Of a DNA stretch of 40,816 bases, positions 36,232-40,816 are shown piece by piece (position 1 is the stretch's first letter; the number at the start of each line of letters is the position of its first letter). The position numbers and the translations under genes are program-made. The notes under the pieces are model-generated. The model was given only the letters and a program-made list of their open reading frames with translations. It was not told the origin of the DNA and made no database searches. This DNA comes from Saprospiraceae bacterium (lineage in GTDB: Bacteria; Bacteroidota; Bacteroidia; Chitinophagales; Saprospiraceae): assembly GCA_013001595.1 (NCBI GenBank), contig JABDMH010000006.1, forward strand, positions 1 through 40,816, given 5' to 3'.

Positions 36232-36561
36232 TTATGTCTGAAGTTGAGCGTTCTTCCTTTTCAGATCTTCAAGTTTACGCTCCAAGGTATCAATGATTTT
36301 GTCCGCCTTGTGATTCATGGTCAAAATGGCTTCATCCAATTTACGGTCCAATTTGTCCTTTTGTTCACTGGCGGATTTTGTCAGCTCATCCTTGGCGTGC
36401 AAAACACGTTCTGAGATGTCATGGCTGGTATCCTCCACTCTTCGTTTGATTTTCTTGCGGGTTTCACTGCCCTCGTTGGGGGCATATAATAGTCCAATTC
36501 CCGCTCCGATGGCCGCTCCAGCTAGAAAGGCCAACAAAACATTTCCACTATCGTTTGTCAT
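36232..36561 (-). CDS. YtxH-domain protein
   Basis: A 109-aa protein with the YtxH signature: an N-terminal Gly-rich TM segment (LLAFLAGAAIGAGIGLLYAP) ending in NEGSETRKKIK, followed by a long charged coiled coil (about 30-105). YtxH proteins are general-stress-related envelope proteins, role unknown. First gene of a two-gene operon with the holin-like protein; start ATG at 36561 is about 28 nt from the predicted transcription start. Its promoter has the most symmetric operator of the set. Confidence 0.85.
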   Translation of the reverse strand: MTNDSGNVLLAFLAGAAIGAGIGLLYAPNEGSETRKKIKRRVEDTSHDISERVLHAKDELTKSASEQKDKLDRKLDEAILTMNHKADKIIDTLERKLEDLKRKNAQLQT

Positions 36562-36595
36562 GATTCTTGGTTTTAAATTAAGTACTCAATATGGC

Positions 36596-36638
36596 CTAAT
36601 GTACGGTGTAATAAGAATATTTGACATGACTTAGGTCA
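36596..36638 (-). promoter_or_regulatory. CRP/FNR-like operator plus -7 box, YtxH operon promoter
   Basis: On the minus strand TGACCTAAGTCA (36638-36627) lies inside an extended dyad ACATGAC-N4-GTCATGT (36624-36641). Exactly 23 nt downstream is TACATTAG (36603-36596), one base off TAnnTTTG. Expected transcription start near 36589. Confidence 0.65.
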
Positions 36639-36641
36639 TGT

Positions 36642-37341
36642 TTTCAGTTTTCGTTGATTGAATACTTTTAGGATCGTTTTTCTACGTAGACTTCAATCAG
36701 TTTTGTGGAGCACGCATCTCACAAAAAGAGGATATTGTGGGTGCGGAATGTTGATTTCATTCATGTTCTGTAACCTCCCTTGGTCTATAATTGGCATCAG
36801 ATCTTGATAAGACACATAAGCCAAATTTACTTGACACCAAGATATGTAGTTGATTAGCTTACAATGATGCTGTTTCATCATTTCAATTACTTGATTGGAA
36901 TTCCAAGTACTACCAATGTTATTTCACCAATGGCATAGAGAATATATGTACGCAGGGAGTCATTGTCCAAGAGAGCCTTTCAGATTCGTCGAAAGAACGT
37001 CAGCATTTACTAAAGATAAGGAAGCAGCCGAAATGGTATGCTGGTAATCGCTAGTCTGCTAGTAGACTGGACTATTATACGAAACGCATGCGCTGACCTG
37101 TAGCTTCTTGTTATCTTTAAGTAATATTCCCTTTACTTTTCCAAATCGGGAAATCATTGATTAGATCTGTATCAGACTACTGGAAGTTAATGGAGTTTAT
37201 TAGGTCCCGAGTGCAAATTAACAACATGCTGGAGCAGGATCAGGGTTGTTGATTTGTATTGTTTTAAAGAGGTAGGTCGCAATATAGTAGATCGAAGCAA
37301 TTTGGATTGTTGAACAGCAAATAGGGTAAAACCTCGCCTAA
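36642..37341. other. 700-bp intergenic region, divergent
   Basis: No coding frame is convincing. AGTCT-GCTAGT-AGACT near 37053-37068 is a small hairpin. No TAnnTTTG box with correct spacing could be found for the DUF5916 gene; GCAATTTG near 37297 is the nearest candidate. Confidence 0.3.
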
Positions 37342-37356
37342 ATGGAGTCGGTATTT

Positions 37357-39534
37357 ATGAAAAGGGGAGTATATAAGATACTGGTATCAGTTGTATTCCT
37401 TCTTGGAGGGAAGATGTTCCTATTTTCTCAAACAAACGGTGTCAATCGTGGAAAGTACCAGATTCATATAAAAATGACCGACCAGCAAATAGAGCTCGAT
37501 GGAGTTTTTGACGAAGCAGCGTGGAAGACAGCTGAAATTGCTCATAATTTCCATCGTGTGACACCCACTGATACTGGATATGCCATTGCTCAGACGGAGG
37601 TTAGGGTCTCATATGACCAAGATAACTTATATGTAGCTGCCATTTGTTATGATCCCATAGCCGGGAAACGGCCCATTCAGTCTTTAAGGAGGGATTGGAG
37701 CTTCAGTAGCAATGACAATTTCATGTTCTTTCTTGACACTTATAACGATCTAACAAACGGTTTCGCATTTGGTGTTTCTGAGGCAGGAGTGCAAAGAGAC
37801 GGGATAGAATCAGACGGAGACGAAGTAGCCTATTCATGGGATACCAAGTGGAAGTCCGTAGTCAAAAGTTATGATGACCGCTGGACAACAGAGATAAGCA
37901 TTCCTTTTCGTAGTCTCCGCTATTTTGATGGGTCGAAGATATGGGGAATAAATTTTGGGCGTCTGGATCTTAAAACCAACGAAAAATCGGCATGGGCACC
38001 GATGCCACGGCAGTTTAAGCATAACAATCTTGCTTTTGCTGGAACACTCATATGGGGAGAACCTCTGCAAAAAGCTGGGATGGCCTTTTCACTTATTCCT
38101 TACGCCGCAGGAATGACTTCTGTTGACAATCAAGCTGACGGAGAAGCAAAGTGGAGTGGCAATGCTGGATTTGATGCCAAAATGATCCTATCGACTTCGC
38201 TAAATCTAGACATTACAGTAAATCCTGATTTTTCCCAGGTTGAAGTAGATGAGCAGGTAACAAACCTTGATCGTTTTGAACTCTTCTTCCCTGAAAGAAG
38301 ACAGTTTTTTCTTGAAAACACCGATTTGTTTGCCAACCTAGGAAATAGTGGAATACAGCCCTTCTTCTCAAGAAGAATCGGACTCAATGTACCTGTGATT
38401 GCAGGTGGAAGGTTAAGCGGAAAGCTGGGCAAACAATGGAGAATTGGAGTGATGGACATGCAGACTTCATCACAGGATGTGACACCGTCGACCAACTTTG
38501 CAGCTGCAGTTTTACAAAGACGCATCTTTAGTAGGTCCAATATTGTAGGATTTCTGGTCAATAAATTAGTTACAGATGATCAAATTGATCCATTGTATGC
38601 GGGTAAAAAGTCCAATACAGTGGCTGGATTGGAATATAACATGGCAAGTCCGGATGACAGATGGACCGGTAAAGTTTTTTACCACCAGGCGTTTTATCCT
38701 GGTGCTTCTGGCAATGCAGCTGCCACGTCCGGTAGTATTACATATTCCACAAAGTACTTTAGGGCTACTTTTGATCAAGCATGGGTCGGAGCCGATTACA
38801 TCGCTGAGGTAGGCTTCATTAGACGAAAGGGCTACTTGCAGTCATCGCCCACTTTGGAATATACATTTTACCCTAGCAATAGTAAAATACTGACTCATGG
38901 TCCTAGCGCTGATTTCTCCCTTATTTTCAACCCGCAATTCAAAATGACTGACCGGCAGATCCAGCTTTTATACTCGATTGGTTGGAAAAGTAGAAATGAG
39001 CTAACTTTCAAGGTGAATGAACAGTTTGTTAAACTCAATCGATCATTTGATCCTACCAATACCGGTGGTACCAGACTTGAAGCAGGTAGTGATCATCACT
39101 GGAGAAACGCAGAGGTTAATTGGTCTTCAGATTCACGTCGTTTGCTTAACTATACTTTTGCCGGTGGGTATGGCGGATATTTTAATGGGACGAGGTTGAC
39201 TTTCGGGACGGAAATTAATTACCGGGTTCAACCATATGGTAGTTTATCGATTATTGCCAACTATAACGATATTTCTCTGCCTGAGCCCTACGGTAGCGCC
39301 AAGCTTTTTCTGATTGGACCAAAACTTGACCTTACCCTTACCGATAAATTCTTCATCACCACCTTTGCTCAATTTAACAATCAGATCGATAATCTTAATT
39401 TGAACATTAGACTGCAATGGCGATTTGCTCCAGTTTCAGATCTCTTCATTATTTATACCGGCAATTCCTCTACCGGTGATTTTAGTAACAAAAACAGGGG
39501 ACTGGCGATTAAGTTATCCTATTGGTTTAACTAG
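37357..39534 (+). CDS. CBM9-like / DUF5916 outer-membrane protein
   Basis: A 725-aa exported protein. The ATG at 37357 gives a standard signal peptide (MKRGVYKILVSVVFLLGG..LFSQ); the ATG at 37342 adds five residues. About residues 35-225 form a carbohydrate-binding family 9-like domain (IELDGVFDEAAWKTAEIAHNF, then VRVSYDQDNLYVAAICYD). The rest is DUF5916 with NPDFSQVEVDEQVTNLDRFELFFPERRQFFLENTDLF, and a long series of beta-barrel strands ending LAIKLSYWFN with the C-terminal aromatic residue of outer-membrane proteins. It is probably a porin-like outer-membrane protein with a glycan-binding head; its exact role is unknown. Monocistronic. Confidence 0.85.
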   Translation: MKRGVYKILVSVVFLLGGKMFLFSQTNGVNRGKYQIHIKMTDQQIELDGVFDEAAWKTAEIAHNFHRVTPTDTGYAIAQTEVRVSYDQDNLYVAAICYDPIAGKRPIQSLRRDWSFSSNDNFMFFLDTYNDLTNGFAFGVSEAGVQRDGIESDGDEVAYSWDTKWKSVVKSYDDRWTTEISIPFRSLRYFDGSKIWGINFGRLDLKTNEKSAWAPMPRQFKHNNLAFAGTLIWGEPLQKAGMAFSLIPYAAGMTSVDNQADGEAKWSGNAGFDAKMILSTSLNLDITVNPDFSQVEVDEQVTNLDRFELFFPERRQFFLENTDLFANLGNSGIQPFFSRRIGLNVPVIAGGRLSGKLGKQWRIGVMDMQTSSQDVTPSTNFAAAVLQRRIFSRSNIVGFLVNKLVTDDQIDPLYAGKKSNTVAGLEYNMASPDDRWTGKVFYHQAFYPGASGNAAATSGSITYSTKYFRATFDQAWVGADYIAEVGFIRRKGYLQSSPTLEYTFYPSNSKILTHGPSADFSLIFNPQFKMTDRQIQLLYSIGWKSRNELTFKVNEQFVKLNRSFDPTNTGGTRLEAGSDHHWRNAEVNWSSDSRRLLNYTFAGGYGGYFNGTRLTFGTEINYRVQPYGSLSIIANYNDISLPEPYGSAKLFLIGPKLDLTLTDKFFITTFAQFNNQIDNLNLNIRLQWRFAPVSDLFIIYTGNSSTGDFSNKNRGLAIKLSYWFN

Positions 39535-40104
39535 ATTTCTGTAGCTTTTGGTTATCTGGGCTTGAAATCCGACAATGGTGGCCAATTACTCCTTGATTTA
39601 TCGACCACCCTTGTACCATGTCTGGATATGGAAGATATGTGCCATTGGAAAAATCATTCTTTTAATATTGAACGGCGCCACCTTACGTTAAAATGCTATC
39701 TGCGTATAGATGCCTTGCCCTATAATACAGAAGGGTTGGTTTAACCAAACATCTTCAATAAGATACCTTTCATTTGTCATTAATATTGGTGGCCGACTGA
39801 TGATTATCACGAAAGAGATAACAGCGAGAGGATCAGAAAGGGTGTTTGTGATCTCCCTGGGTTTGACACCGTGACAGAGTCGCAAGTCTTTCAGGAAAAT
39901 GTTAAGGTGCAATTAGCTGATGCAGTATGGAAAAATCGAAGGATTTCAATAACAAAATCGTCTTGTACATCAAGCTGAGGAACTGATGTTGCAATTTAAT
40001 TTTACACCTTGGCTTCAAAAGTTTAAAACTGGGTTTGACTTAGTCCCATCGGTACCCTGCTTCACCACAGTGACGCTAAATCTTCTTTAAAATATCTGAG
40101 CCAT
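39535..40104. other. 570-bp region between convergent genes, possible remnants
   Basis: Two short plus-strand open stretches, 39562-39744 (60 codons) and 39796-39978 (61 codons, no good start codon; ERIRKGVCDLPGFDTV then ENVKVQLADAVW), look partly protein-like but match no family I know. The second is faintly like a BON domain. They may be decayed coding sequence. Confidence 0.25.
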
Positions 40105-40816
40105 CTACTCTACATGAACCGCCAGACATCCTATGGCAGATTCTCCTCGTGCATTGGTTCTTTGCACATGGACAATGTACATGCCAGCATTCTTGAAGGT
40201 ATGTTCAGTTATGGCGTAGCCATCTTTGGCGAGTTTTTCGGCATTGCCGTCGGACTTCACGGTGACTGGAGCGGTTCCATCACCAAAATCCCATACTTCT
40301 TCACCATCAGCGGTTCGAAAGCTACGTACCTTGAACGTCACTTTATCTCCAGCAAGAATGCCGGTGGTGGGGTAGTAGGTGGGGTGGATAGACGGAGGAA
40401 GCTCATCGGGCCTTGTGGGATCGACTACCTGCACGACAGCAAAATCGAAATCGACATTTCCATGATTATCTTTTATCCGCAGTGTTTCGGTATACATTCC
40501 GGGTTTTCCGTAGCTGCGTTCCACGGTGGACCCGCTTCCTGTTGTACCATCGGTAAAGGTCCAATCATAAGATGCGATGTCACCTGTGGCACTCCAGGAC
40601 TTTGTCGCATCAAGTGTAACAAGCTCTCCAACTGCTAACAAATGATGCGGCCGGGCTACTGCAATAATGTCTGGTTTGTGCTCACGTACATAGGCGTCCC
40701 AAACGAAGGCATAGGCTTCTTGTGTTCCCCAGCTGCCGGATGGTTGGCGGCTAACGATGCCAAAGTGAAGATGCGACCAACCACCGCTACCACCCTCTTT
40801 TCCCAACACTCCGACC
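40105..40816 (-). CDS. M23 peptidase / PKD-domain protein, 5' end cut by window edge
   Basis: The C-terminal 237 residues are visible. The first are VGVLGKEGGSGGWSHLHFGI, the end of a peptidase M23 (LytM/lysostaphin) domain in which HLH supplies a zinc-site His; the catalytic core lies outside the window. Two PKD-type Ig-like domains follow (about ..LDATKSWSATGDIASYDWTF.. and VTFKVRSF..EEVWDFGDGT), and the chain ends in a complete strand (GCLAVHVE). It is probably secreted and acts on peptidoglycan or another protein; no T9SS sorting domain is present at this end. Confidence 0.8.
   Translation of the reverse strand, partial: VGVLGKEGGSGGWSHLHFGIVSRQPSGSWGTQEAYAFVWDAYVREHKPDIIAVARPHHLLAVGELVTLDATKSWSATGDIASYDWTFTDGTTGSGSTVERSYGKPGMYTETLRIKDNHGNVDFDFAVVQVVDPTRPDELPPSIHPTYYPTTGILAGDKVTFKVRSFRTADGEEVWDFGDGTAPVTVKSDGNAEKLAKDGYAITEHTFKNAGMYIVHVQRTNARGESAIGCLAVHVE

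Noticed and set aside
39796-39978. 61-codon open stretch faintly like a BON domain
   Set aside because: No start codon and weak resemblance.
40033-40050. TGACTTAGTCC near the M23/PKD gene end as an operator
   Set aside because: Half-sites are three nt apart and it lies at the 3' ends of convergent genes.

Overview
The window looks like a chromosomal segment of a Bacteroidota bacterium, most likely a marine member of the Saprospiria (Saprospiraceae/Lewinellaceae type). This is inferred from gene content: type IX secretion (T9SS) C-terminal sorting domains, a PorT-like outer-membrane barrel, DUF5916, DUF6090 and DUF4382 proteins, a giant secreted protein with Asp/Cys-rich repeats, and promoters of the Bacteroidota TTTG / TAnnTTTG type. 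I see no phage, insertion sequence, CRISPR array, tRNA or rRNA.

Left part (1-15 kb): a truncated secreted M43 metalloprotease (minus strand); malate dehydrogenase, a peroxiredoxin-like protein and a VWA protein; a secreted orphan; a PorT-like barrel; engB, a glycerolipid acyltransferase and a DEDDh exonuclease in close order; a Met-rich secreted protein; a PQQ-type sugar dehydrogenase lipoprotein; an MscS channel directly followed by a SUKH protein; an orphan; and a DUF4382 lipoprotein.

Middle part (15-27.3 kb): a CBS-domain pair protein with a textbook promoter, a DUF3303 protein, a long near-perfect palindrome, a 1025-aa propeller/HEAT/cytochrome c protein, two overlapping PepSY-type membrane proteins, a decayed DUF6090 gene, and a 1515-aa secreted T9SS cargo protein.

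Right part (27.9-40.8 kb): an ADP-forming acyl-CoA synthetase/GNAT fusion convergent with PHA synthase, a GNAT-YoaP protein with a small membrane protein, a monohaem cytochrome c lipoprotein, a YtxH/holin-like pair, a CBM9-DUF5916 outer-membrane protein and a truncated M23/PKD protein.

The most interesting signal is regulatory. Five transcription units between 27.9 and 36.6 kb (acyl-CoA synthetase/GNAT, phaC, GNAT-YoaP, cytochrome c, YtxH/holin-like) each carry a dyad TGA(C/G)-N4-(A/G)TCA exactly 23 nt upstream of a -7 box of the TAnnTTTG type (one to two deviations in four of them). The geometry puts the dyad near -41.5, the class II activator position of CRP/FNR-family proteins. I infer a small co-regulated set that joins acetyl-CoA/acetate chemistry, protein acetylation, carbon storage, electron transport and envelope stress. 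No such regulator is encoded in the window.
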